Origin: Nyssa sinensis
Taxonomy: Eukaryota; Streptophyta; Magnoliopsida; Cornales; Nyssaceae
Assembly (NCBI GenBank): GCA_008638375.1
Contig: CM018052.1
Span: forward strand, 23,663,071-23,727,070
Length of the DNA stretch: 64,000 nt
Reading direction: 5' to 3'
Part shown: one piece after another, positions 22,890 to 31,350 of the stretch
Numbering within the stretch: the first letter of the stretch is position 1
How the letters are laid out: each line of letters begins with the position of its first letter
The notes under the pieces: model-generated
Told to the model about the DNA's origin: nothing
Databases searched by the model: none
Seen by the model: the letters and a program-made list of their open reading frames with translations, nothing else
Translations under genes and position numbers: made by a program

Positions 22890-23520
22890 TCATTTTATTT
22901 TTGGTAAGAGTGAGTATTATATATGCTACACAAAAAATTACAAGGCAAAAGGGAGGCATACCCCTCTAAAACATAAGGCATCTCAGGAAAACCAAAGGCC
23001 AAGATCACAGGAAAGCAGGGCAATCAAAAGGAATCCAGATACTGAAGCACTAGAACATGAAACAATAGAAAAACTCAACAACCTAAGCTTGAATACCGGG
23101 AGTAGAAAAAAATTTCCTGTGGGAATTCCAATGGAGGCTGACCTCCCAATTTTCATAGCTATTCTCCACATCACCCTAGGAAGAAGCCTTGATCCTAATT
23201 TCTAGAGAGATCTGCTGGAAGATCTCATCACATGATTTCTGCTTTTGGTTCCAGAATCAGGAGTTTCTTTCTTTCCATACAAAGCAGATAGAAGCAGCTA
23301 TCAATGGAGAGCCTTTTCAGGTTGGACAGTAAGCGTTACACTTAGAATTCTGTTTGGCTTCCACTGGCTAATTCAATACTTCATCCTTGAGGTCTTCTTT
23401 CTTGATCAGACTACCATTGAGGACTCTAGCTCAGATATTGGCATCGAAAGAACAAGTAAAGAAGGGATGACCAGAATTCTCGGTGCCGCTGGAGCAGAGA
23501 AGGCTTAGATTCAGCTGAGC
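22890..23520 (-). mobile_element. LINE ORF2 C-terminal fragment
   Basis: On the minus strand from about 23510: CSSGTENSGHPFFTCSFDANI (zf-RVT pattern C..C...E...HPFF.C), then after breaks ICFVWKERNS-(stop)-FWNQKQKSCDEIFQQISLEIRIKAS, the usual C-terminal ORF2 block. The plus-strand ORFs at 22810-23205 and 23245-23508 are shadows. Several stops and frameshifts. Confidence 0.7.
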
Positions 23521-24171
23521 TAATACCCCACTGGAGCAGTTAACAAAAAAAACTTTCATTGATTAAGGGTTATAAAGTACACAGTTGATTAAGAACAGAT
23601 AATGTTCATAAATCATACTATATGAATTAAATAAATGAATACCAAGAGATGACATACTATGGGTTAGCTTAGTAAAACAAAGTAATGTGTGCAAACAAAT
23701 GGTTTGCTACATAGGGCAGTATGAATTATGATCTCATGCATATACAGCATGATTTCTTGATTGTTGATCCTGCCTGCCAACGCAAGACCAAACCATTCTA
23801 TCTTGACCTTAACAGTAATTAACTAGCACTTGCCAATAATGGTCCTGAAAGAGGCCTTCAGCGCTTTCCATCCCTTCTTTCATTTCCAGAATACAAATAG
23901 TTTTGATTTTGCACCATCCAAGTTTAGTGTCTGTAAGTAAATGCATGTACATTTTTGTTAATATGCCTTCTACTTGAACTGAAAAACAATTGATATGCTT
24001 GTTGAAACTCATGCATGCAATTTGGTGTTGATTCTTAGCAATGCCCCAGTCGGCCGATTGTATGATCATTATTATCAAACCTGTGTTAAGATTTAATTAC
24101 CTGCCATTGGAAACCTACAGAAAATTAGAATGAATGAACATCAAAGAAAATGGTTACTATATATGAAATTG
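23521..24171. other. Upstream region of MIR399 hairpin 3
   Basis: No gene seen. It contains one P1BS match at 23738-23745. The minus-strand ORF at 23809-24078 has no family signal. Confidence 0.5.
23738..23745. promoter_or_regulatory. P1BS-type site (GCATATAC)
   Basis: It matches GNATATNC, the palindromic site bound by PHR1-type phosphate-starvation factors, about 500 bases upstream of hairpin 3. A single 8-mer with two free positions can arise by chance. Confidence 0.45.
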
Positions 24172-24178
24172 TATAAAT
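24172..24178 (+). promoter_or_regulatory. Candidate TATA box for MIR399 hairpin 3
   Basis: TATAAAT lies about 55-60 bases before the base of hairpin 3. Confidence 0.45.
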
Positions 24179-24224
24179 TGCATTCTAATTAGTTAGAAAA
24201 TGAAATGATTTAAAGGAGGTGTGA

Positions 24225-24345
24225 TAAAATGGCTGTGTGAGTGAATGGCAGGGCAATTCTCCTTTGGCAGAACAGAAGTATGCAGGTGCATGGCCCTTCT
24301 GCTAAAGGAGAACCTCCCTGCAATTCCTTAACTCCACGTCTATCT
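24225..24345 (+). ncRNA. MIR399: MIR399 precursor 3 (seed variant)
   Basis: The 3' arm at 24300-24320 starts TGCTAAAGGAGAACCTCCC. The 5' arm at 24249-24269 (CAGGGCAATTCTCCTTTGGC...) pairs with it across a short 29-nt loop, with a G:U pair at the changed base and a small internal loop. Outer stem: GAATGGCAGGG against CCCTGCAATTC. Position 4 of the predicted mature RNA is U instead of the usual C, and the 3' part (ACCTCCC) departs from the family. The 5' arm keeps the canonical complement CTCCTTTGGCA, so the mature strand is the side that changed. The ORF at 24241-24471 is a shadow of this region. Confidence 0.85.
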
Positions 24346-24432
24346 TGCTTCCAACACCCATGTGATTCCTTGAGTACTCGTAGTGAAAATGTTGAAGCAA
24401 CTTTTATAGTACTTGATTCGCACATTCTACTT

Positions 24433-24468
24433 GGATATGCTGATAGAAGGAGTCTAGCTCGGATATGC
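24433..24468. promoter_or_regulatory. Two P1BS-type sites 28 bp apart
   Basis: GGATATGC occurs at 24433-24440 and 24461-24468, both matching GNATATNC. They lie about 110 bases downstream of hairpin 3, an unusual position for its own promoter. They may be chance or serve another transcript. Confidence 0.4.
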
Positions 24469-24496
24469 TGAGACATTAATACCAGTGGAGGTTCTC

Positions 24497-25135
24497 ACTT
24501 TATCACATGGGTGCAACTTGGGCAGGCCATGTCCGAACTTAACTTGAGCCCAACTTAATTTTTTTAGGGTTTGGATTTTATTTTTTATACATTAAATTGG
24601 ATTTAGACAAAAAAACTCAAGTCCAATTTAAATTAAGTTTAGACGTAAGTTGAGACTTTGAAAATTCGAACTTGAATTCAATATTTTATATATTATATTT
24701 TTTATATTTTAATTATCTAGTATTAAATTAATAAAAATTCTTACAAAAATTACTATTTATATTTTTAAAATTTTAAGAACTTGTTGACCTTAAACATTCT
24801 TTTAAAATTAAATTATGTTGAATGAATTATTTTAATAATTTTTTATTTCTTTTAGAATGAGAAATTATTGAAACTTTTAGTGTAAAATCAAAATAGGAAA
24901 AAAGATAATAATTTATTAAAAAAATTATAAATAAAATTCAAAAATTAAAATTAATAATTGAGTTCAGGTTGAACATGATATTAATGAATTTTAGTTTGGG
25001 CCATGCTCGGATTAGATTGTTCAAGGTCAAGGTCGGATTCGGACCAGACTCGAATTGACTGTTTAAAACTTGAGTTGGACTTGAGTATAATTCAATCCGA
25101 GCCCGGCCCACCCCACCCCACCCCACCCGATTCTC
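24497..25135. repeat. Dispersed 'gggttgggc' repeat, copy 2
   Basis: GC-rich ends (gggcaggccatgtccgaac near 24520; ccgagcccggcccacccc ending about 25135) flank an AT-rich centre. 24962-25060 matches 16457-16560 of copy 1. A CACCC run of about 4.5 units lies at 25107-25129. Ends show inverted word similarity, so it may be a non-autonomous DNA transposon. Confidence 0.5.
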
Positions 25136-26330
25136 TCCCCATCAATTCTCTACTGAAAACCTAGAAACCCGTCAACATCTTGATTTGCCTCGTCCATTCT
25201 AAGTTTTAAATTTTATTTGTTAACATGCCAAAATGGATGGAAATAAATTTTTAAAAAGCATGGTAGAATTAACTTGTATGTGAATTTCATTTAAGTCTTG
25301 TTTTGTGGTTGTGTTGTGTCTTCTGTTAGGTCTGTGCTAATGTGGTTTATGCTTGTTTGACCGCCTGTAGCCATGTGCTGATGTTTGCTTGTTCTTCTTG
25401 TAGCTGGACTTCTGTGGTTGCAGTGTTAGCCCTTTTTGTTCTGACTGTTTAATCAAATTGAATTACCCAAAAAACCATGTTCAAAATCCAAATTGACTTT
25501 AATATATGTAATTTATGGATGAACCTTATCATCAAAGATCTTAGAAGTAAAGTGAGCATTAATTGAAATGCGCTTCAACATTTAATTAAGTTAGATGACA
25601 ATGTCATAATATGCTTTTCTAAATCATTACATTGGTAAAGATGTGTCTCCCATCAAATGGGTTGAAAACAAATAAATTCAGAACCAGAATTTCACAAGAA
25701 AAGGTTCCTTTAGGTGAACGTTTTTGACAGAGCCACACTGCTCCCGGCAGGAGAAAAGAAAATATTAATAAAAAGAGCGCAGGATCGTGGCAACTGGCCG
25801 CCCGTGGAGATGTTAATAGGCCTTCGATGACTATAGATGGAACATGCCATTGGATCTTCTTTTCTTAAATTGTACTCTTCAATATCTTTTTCTCTTCTTT
25901 TCTCTTCTCCTTTTCCTTCCACTAGCAGATATCAATCACGTGGTACTAAAAGTGAGGGGATAATGGTTCAATGCTGCCCTCTAAGGAATATGTAGGCTTC
26001 AATTAGTTCTTGTGGCTTTTGAAAATTTGAAAAGATAAAAGCCCCTAATGTAAGAACCACACAACTGCAGGTAGTCAAACAATGTATGATGTGTAAGGCA
26101 GGAGAAAAGAAAACGGCATTATTTGCAAGAAATCCTTGTGAATATAGAAGATAGAAGAAAAGGGGCTGGTTGGGAATCATATAGAAAAGAGTGTTGTGAA
26201 ACCAAGCAAAACACAAAAATAGAAAAGTGTAGAAAGAACCTCAGCAATCATACAAGGAGACAAGACATACATACGTGGTTCCTCAATAATGCCTACGTCC
26301 ACAAGCGAAGCACAGCAAAAGAAATTTGGC
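25136..26330. other. Non-coding spacer, nothing recognised
   Basis: No gene, RNA or clear repeat family is seen. 'ggcaggagaaaagaaaa' occurs twice (about 25746 and 26098). ORFs at 25710-26216 show no family signal. Confidence 0.4.
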
Positions 26331-26640
26331 TCAGAATTCGGAATTTGTTGCATTGCTTTAAATTGGATATTAGACTATGTTTAGTTTCTGGTTTATTGGT
26401 TGGTTCCTTGCCAATTAATATTAGGTTGTTTATATGGCATTGGGTGTGTTGTTCCTTTGTCCAACTGCTTTTGACTGGTGGGGTGCTTTCACTGATGCTA
26501 TATTTAAGGCTTACCTTTGTTGATGTTATTAAATTGTACTGTGTACTCTTTTTTCATCAATATATCTTTCTTCGTTGCTGATCAAAAACGAAAACAAAAA
26601 AAACTTCGCTGCTGATCAAAAACAAAAACAAAAAAAAAGC
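26331..26640 (+). mobile_element. LINE 3' end fragment
   Basis: LINE-type 3' UTR ending 'tcatcaatatatctttcttcg ttgctgatcaaaaa' with a degenerate A-rich tail that is itself duplicated (26575-26635). The ORF at 26123-26581 overlaps it and is rejected. Confidence 0.5.
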
Positions 26641-26749
26641 AAAGAGAGTCTGAAAACCCTCTCACAAAAACAGTAGACAAACATTAATATATCTTGTCTG
26701 TCCACAGGAGAACCTCAATATTTTGCTCCCCATATGGATTCTTTTATCA

Positions 26750-26930
26750 CCTTTTTTTTGGGTAAGTAAAAAAATTTATTGAAGAAGAAGAACAAGCGAT
26801 ACAGAAAGCACAGGATCTACCCCAGCAGAGAAAACTAAATACAGAACAAAAGAAACTAAGCTACTGCATGTACTAATATGAACATCAAAATTTGATTCAG
26901 GATTTAAACCCCCACTGCATACACAGCTCT
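26750..26930 (-). mobile_element. LINE-type 3' tail, minus strand
   Basis: It begins with T-rich sequence and 'ttattgaagaagaagaacaa', the reverse-strand form of LINE tails in this window (compare 7353 and 28756). Truncated, no coding. Confidence 0.4.
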
Positions 26931-26958
26931 CAATTGGAAAATAATTGAAGTGCAACCA

Positions 26959-27112
26959 TCATTACAGCTGTGGTGCTGTCATATGAATGCTGTCTTTTGC
27001 ACCCCCTCTTTTTTTCTTTGGTTTTATTCTTATTTTGTTGATGTATTGACTTGTATCTTTTTCTATACATCAATAAAAATTTATCTTTGCTGATAAAAAA
27101 AAAAAAAAAAAC
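26959..27112 (+). mobile_element. Short LINE 3' end with imperfect TSD
   Basis: A 5'-truncated LINE end of about 150 bp: 'tgttgatgtattgacttgta', 'catcaataaaaatttatc', 'tttgctgat' then about 18 A. Near-identical words flank it (ggaaaataattgaagtgcaa at 26936; ggaaaagaattgaagtgaac at about 27128), consistent with an aged TSD. Confidence 0.7.
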
Positions 27113-27600
27113 AGCATATATGCATGGTGGAAAAGAATTGAAGTGAACCAATACTTTCTTTGAAATATTTGCATTATAGCATGGCTATAAACTAAAACTT
27201 ATATTTTGTTTTGCAGTAAACACAGTTTGTATTCAAGATTATATTTGTATACATATTAGTTATTGGGATGGAAAAGCAGACCATGGATCTCGGGAGCACC
27301 TTTATTTTATTTCTCTGGGATGGCAAAGAAAATATTTCCGAGCATATTGACACATAGAAGGGGAATAAATTCTGAAGGACCTAAAAGATCTAAATAAATG
27401 ATCCACTTAAGGTTTCTTTATTGATACATTATTCCTACTCTTTGGCAAATATACTCAAACAACTTCAATTGATTTTACTCATTGTTAGAGAATATAATAA
27501 TAAAGTTACATCCTCTTTAATAACTTAAGCTTTTAGATGAATTGATAACTTTACATGGTATTAGAGCAGACAAAAGATTCTGAGTTCAAACTTCATCGTT
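27113..27600. other. Non-coding, nothing firm
   Basis: AT-rich. At about 27556 'catggtattagagcagac' resembles an initiator-Met primer-binding site (TGGTATCAGAGC) but no LTR borders it. Confidence 0.35.
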
Positions 27601-27603
27601 ACC

Positions 27604-27749
27604 TTGAAAATTGGAATTGACACGTGGAGGTTCAAATAATAAAGTTACACATTCTCTAGTAACTTAAGTAAGTTTTTGAAAATTGGAATTGACACGTGGA
27701 GGTTCAAATAATAAAGTTACACATTCTCTAGTAACTTAAGTAAGTTTTT
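27604..27749. repeat. 73-bp tandem duplication
   Basis: Two nearly identical copies start 'gaaaattggaattgacacgt' at about 27605 and 27678 and end 'taacttaagtaagttttt'. They lead straight into the promoter duplication of hairpin 4. Confidence 0.9.
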
Positions 27750-27787
27750 AGATGAGTTGGTAACTTCACACTCCTGAAAGATGATTC

Positions 27788-27795
27788 GCATATCC
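27788..27795. promoter_or_regulatory. P1BS (GCATATCC), promoter copy 1
   Basis: Matches GNATATNC, the PHR1-type binding site. Conserved in copy 2 at 28079. Confidence 0.75.
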
Positions 27796-27932
27796 TTGCT
27801 TCTTTTGGACTCTAGCAGAGAAAGAAAAGTAGAGGGAAAATAAAAAAGAACTTGTGCAAGGATGAGGAAAAGGCCATAAGTTACAGGACCACAAACATTT
27901 CTCTTACAACTTACTAGAGAGGGATCTGCTTA

Positions 27933-27940
27933 GAATATCC
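27933..27940. promoter_or_regulatory. P1BS (GAATATCC), promoter copy 1
   Basis: Second GNATATNC match in copy 1, conserved in copy 2 at 28227. Confidence 0.75.
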
Positions 27941-27976
27941 TATTTGCATGGAAAAACCCAGACTTTTCCTGTCAAT

Positions 27977-27984
27977 TATAAATA
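27977..27984 (+). promoter_or_regulatory. Duplicate TATA box without a hairpin
   Basis: TATAAATA in promoter copy 1. What follows is promoter copy 2, not a miR399 stem. Confidence 0.6.
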
Positions 27985-28078
27985 CTTTCTGAACCTCAAA
28001 TTTGTATAAAGTTATACATTCTCTAATAACTTAAGTTTTTAGATGAGTTGGTAACCTCACACTCCAAAAAGATGATTC

Positions 28079-28086
28079 GCATATCC
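28079..28086. promoter_or_regulatory. P1BS (GCATATCC), promoter copy 2
   Basis: About 190 bases before the hairpin 4 TATA box. Confidence 0.8.
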
Positions 28087-28226
28087 TTGCTTCTTTTGGA
28101 CTCTATAGCAGAGAAAGAAAAAGTAGGGGGAAAATCAAAAGGAACTTGTGCAAGGAGGAGGAAAAGGCCATAAGTTACAGGACCACAGACATTTCTCTTA
28201 CAACTTACTAGAGATGGATCTGCTTA

Positions 28227-28234
28227 GAATATCC
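28227..28234. promoter_or_regulatory. P1BS (GAATATCC), promoter copy 2
   Basis: 37 bases before the hairpin 4 TATA box, a typical proximal position. Confidence 0.8.
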
Positions 28235-28270
28235 TATTTGCATGGAAAAACCCAGACTTTTCCTGTCAAT

Positions 28271-28278
28271 TATAAATA
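28271..28278 (+). promoter_or_regulatory. TATA box for MIR399 hairpin 4
   Basis: TATAAATA. A start about 30 bases on would fall near 28305, just upstream of the stem at about 28325. Confidence 0.75.
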
Positions 28279-28319
28279 CTTTCTGAACCTCAAACTTGTT
28301 CATCGTCGCAGTGAATCAG

Positions 28320-28447
28320 TGCATGGATGCATTACTGGGCAATTCCTTCTTTGGCAGGTGGCCACTTGACTGCATGTGAATTTCTCACAAGGCGGAAAAT
28401 AAGCTCGCTGCCGAAGGAGATTTGCCCCGCAATTCAGCTGTGCAATC
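28320..28447 (+). ncRNA. MIR399: MIR399 precursor 4
   Basis: The 3' arm at 28409-28429 starts TGCCGAAGGAGATTTGCCC, a miR399 form with G at position 5. The 5' arm at 28336-28356 (TGGGCAATTCCTTCTTTGGC...) pairs with it with a small bulge. The outer stem includes TGCATTACTG against CAATTCAGCTGTGCA. The loop is about 52 nt. Of the four hairpins this has the clearest promoter: TATA at 28271 and P1BS at 28227 and 28079, with both duplicated further upstream. By family knowledge the product moves in phloem and represses PHO2/UBC24 under low phosphate. The ORF at 28327-28623 begins inside the stem and is not supported as a protein. Confidence 0.92.
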
Positions 28448-28755
28448 ATCCAGCCATTTTGACATGCATAACTAGTGAGTGTGGCAAACTTTCTTCAAAT
28501 TTCGCAATAGTCCCAATAAACTGTCTTCTTTTAATTCTGTACATTTACACTTTTGAAAGCCTTTGTAACTGCACATGTACACAGATGTTTTACTTTGTTT
28601 TGCATGCACAAATATATTTATAAAAAATAATGGAAGAGAGTAGAAAGATATGGTCGTTAGTTATATGTTTACAGGTCAAATACCTTTGTAGTGTTCTTAA
28701 AACTTAAAAGTGTTATTCTACTATGAGAAGATCAAGATCCCTAGAAATTGGCTAA
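28448..28755. other. Downstream of MIR399 hairpin 4
   Basis: AT-rich; would hold the 3' part of the primary transcript. Nothing else is recognised. Confidence 0.4.
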
Positions 28756-28990
28756 CCTTTTTTTTTTCGGCAAAAAAGAAAAAGAAAATTATTGATGTAA
28801 CTAAGAATGTATAAGAGATACAAAAGATTACATCAACGCACCAAGTGCAAACGGCATCAACGCAACTAGGTTAGCGCTAAGCAATAAGCATGTCATATGC
28901 CATTTCTACTGTGTCGAACTATTTTCCAATAAGCTAGTCTACTGTGTTGAGGTGCGCAGCTAAATGCTATGAGAGCTAACTCAGTATAAG
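28756..28990 (-). mobile_element. LINE 3' tail, minus strand
   Basis: Poly(T) then 'cggcaaaaaagaaaaag', 'attattgatgtaact' and 'gattacatcaacgca', the reverse form of the L1 3' UTR (compare 7353-7430). 5'-truncated. Confidence 0.55.
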
Positions 28991-29916
28991 TGCACAATGT
29001 GTAAGGCCATCTCCATAGCGTGGTGACTCAAATTCAAACTCAAATTTCACTTAAAATTTAAGTAAAAAGTGAATCTGTTGATGTTTTATAATGGTTACTT
29101 AAATTTTTACTCAAATCTTTTTTTAAAATTTTCTTTATCTTATTCCAAAAGTTATTTTATGTCATTTCCCTTCAAAAATCATTTTTCCTTCCAAACCTCT
29201 TTCACTCTTAATTTTCATCAGTCCCAAATTTTTCCACCAATTGTTTTCTCTTATTTTAATTTTCCACCATTTTCTTCAAATTTTTCTCCAATTAATTTTG
29301 TCTAAATATTTTCTACATCACTCGTAATTTTTTGTATGTGTTTTTTTTATTCAATGTAATTTTTTTTAATGATATGTATTTTTTTTTAAGATGTTTGTCT
29401 TTTTTTTATTCAATGCATTACATCTTAAAATAATATAGGAAAAAAGATAACATTGCATTGAAAAAAAAAACATTACACTTATATCTCTTATGATATTTGA
29501 CAATTACAAAATTTTTTTGGTTATTTCAAATATTACATTCACCACTTTAGTTAAAATTGTCGAAAAATAGATATTAACAAAAAAAACTTAAAATTTAACA
29601 TTTATCCTTAAATAATTAATAATCCAAATAGAGCATAGAAAATAGCATCTACTCACTTTCGAAAGATAAATAAAAAAAAAAAAAGACAAAAAAATTAGGA
29701 AATTCGTACTACTAATGTCTGGATTTCTCCATTTTGTTGGGTCCAAATATCTTGATTCTTAGCTACTAAGCAAAAAAATAAATCCACATCCTTTCCTGTA
29801 AAGTATGCAAACCATTGAGTCGTTAGGAAAATGACTTCTCACCGGTGAGTGCTCTCATTGTGAAGGCTCCAAATTAAAACTAAAAAGGTAATAAATAATT
29901 ACTGAATACACAAGAA

Positions 29917-29948
<32 letters not shown>

Positions 29949-29990
29949 TCGAGTGCATCTTACTACTCACTCAAAACCCTAGTTCACGCC
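28991..29990. other. AT-rich region upstream of the orphan exon
   Basis: The left edge (29003-29050, 'aaggccatctccatagcg' and 'actcaaattcaaactcaaa') resembles the reverse complement of 30440-30502, so the exon below may lie between imperfect terminal inverted repeats. The ORF at 29069-29305 is F/S/P-rich low complexity. A (TA)n run lies at 29921-29949. Confidence 0.4.
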
Positions 29991-30238
29991 ATGGCCGGAG
30001 ATGGGAAGAGCTTTTCTTCTGATGCTACCTCCGATGACATCAAGTTTGGGTTCTAGCGACCGGAATGTACAAGAGCGACCTCGCCGGCACTATTGATCCG
30101 TACAACTACCACGTGTTCCTCTGCTACAAGAGTCACGACTCTTGGCCCTCTCACGTAGAAGACTCAAAGACCGACCTGCTTCCCAAGCTGCTTTCTGGAG
30201 CTCTCAAAGCTCGGAAGAACGCCATCGCCGACTTCCAG
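29991..30238 (+). pseudogene. Sucrase/ferredoxin-like protein, exon 1 only, broken
   Basis: ATG at 29991 opens MAGDGKSFSSDATSDDIKFGF, then TAG at 30054-30056. RPE follows, and a one-base deletion near 30064 shifts to the frame starting MYKSDLAGTIDPYNYHVFLCYKSHDSWPSHVEDS and ending LLPKLLSGALKARKNAIADFQ. This matches the N-terminus of the plant sucrase/ferredoxin-like (thioredoxin-fold, AIM32-related) family. A good splice donor (CAG/GTCTGT) follows at 30239. No later exon, with the conserved Cys/His motifs, is present anywhere in the window on either strand. Translation could begin at the Met at 30065, but without further exons no functional protein is expected. Probably a relic or captured exon. 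Confidence 0.8.
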
Positions 30239-30732
30239 GTCTGTCAATATTGGTTCCTGATTTTCTTTCCATTTTTTTTCTTTGCCTTTTCCTTTTATTT
30301 TCCATCTGAGGTAAGACTAGGTAATGAAAAAAATAGCAGTTAAAAATTTGATGTTGTGAACAATAATGCATTGATTTGGGTTTGGATTTGAGTAAAAACT
30401 GATTTGGTATGAGTTTAAGTTTAGGGTTGGAGGGTAATTTTTATAGATTTTGATTCAAATTTAAATTTGATATGAGTTTGAATTATCACTGAAGATGCCT
30501 TAATAGAAAAATCGAAAGAGGCGAGGCCAACTAATGGAATGGGAGGAGAGGTTTCTTTTGTTTATTTCTTGCAACACGTGGATCCAAAGGCCTTACAAAT
30601 TGCCTTTAATAGGCAAAATGTGGCCGTATCACACCTTTAATGTGTACAGTACAAGCCTAGGCCTAAGCTAAAATGCTAGATTATACAATTTAAGGAGTGC
30701 ACACAATCTCCTAGATAGAGTTGTCATCGCTA
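30239..30732. other. Intron 1 remnant and unclassified DNA
   Basis: Pyrimidine-rich intron-like sequence to about 30340, then AT-rich DNA ending in the possible inverted end near 30502. From 30505 to 30732 nothing is recognised. Confidence 0.4.
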
Positions 30733-30911
30733 CACTACTAAAGTGTGTAAATTCAAGACTTTTGCACTTAGCCGTAAAGGATGACTTGAATGAGCCACGT
30801 ACTGAGACTCGTTGATTGAACATTCATGGAAGGTTTGAATTGCACTAATTTTTTTTTGAAATGACTACTTTTGTAAATGCATCTACATGTTACCATTAAA
30901 AAAGTCATATC

Positions 30912-31350
30912 TTTTTTTTTTTATGAACCAAAACTTCAAAATCAAACACCCGGGAAATAATTTTTTTTAAAGATTAAAGAAAAAGAAAGAAAAAAACTCA
31001 GGCTAAAAACATCATATCAAATTGTCTCCTAGCTTTGTAAGTTCCATAATGGCGGAGACAATATGATCTCCATTTGTAGTCTTATGGACTTTCACAGCCT
31101 TTGATCTAGACATCCCGGCTTGTGTCATCACCAACTCTATGTCCGACTATACACCAGTCTCATCGACATCTCCATCATCCTGAGTTGTGGCCAATGTCTC
31201 AAACTTTGATGTCACATTACTGTGATTAGGAGCCTTGAACTGCTCTGCAACCTAAGTCTGAAGATGTGAGCTCAAGTCCTCGATCTTTGCTTCCCCAATT
31301 ACAACATATGTGTCTGAGGTAGTATTGGGTTTGTAATTACATCGGTGATT
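30912..31350 (-). pseudogene. NAC-alpha (NACA) retro-pseudogene, 3' half
   Basis: On the minus strand 31340-31010 reads TSDTYVVIGEAKIEDLSSHL, QT-(stop), VAEQFKAP, then TTQDDGDVDETGV-(stop), IELVMTQAGMSRSKAVKVHK and NGDHIVSAIMELTKLG. This covers the end of the NAC domain, the acidic linker and the whole UBA domain of nascent polypeptide-associated complex subunit alpha, a ribosome-associated chaperone. Two nonsense codons (one CAG to TAG) and a one-codon insertion (His) in the GDIVSAIMEL motif show it is dead. After the coding part comes 3' UTR-like DNA and a poly(A) (poly(T) at 30912-30922), so it looks like a 5'-truncated processed copy. No clear TSD. Confidence 0.85.

Larger units (their letters stand above)
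27714..28300 (+). repeat. Tandem duplication of MIR399 promoter, about 294-bp unit
   Basis: Copy 1 (about 27714-28005) and copy 2 (about 28006-28300) share the whole run from the 'aagttacacattctcta' block to 'tataaatactttctgaacct'. Matching landmarks are 291-294 bases apart. Only copy 2 is followed by a hairpin. Each copy carries two P1BS sites and a TATA box. Confidence 0.9.

Noticed and set aside
26700..26730. Fifth miR399 ('caggagaacctc')
   Set aside because: Only the GGAGAACCTC part is shared; the TGCCAAA seed and a pairing arm are missing.
27556..27575. TGGTATTAGAGCAG as a primer-binding site
   Set aside because: No LTR end borders it and no internal element follows; probably an old fragment or chance.
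28327..28623. 98-codon ORF starting in MIR399 stem 4, possible miPEP
   Set aside because: It starts inside the stem and runs through the mature arm. Plant miPEPs lie upstream of the stem and are short.
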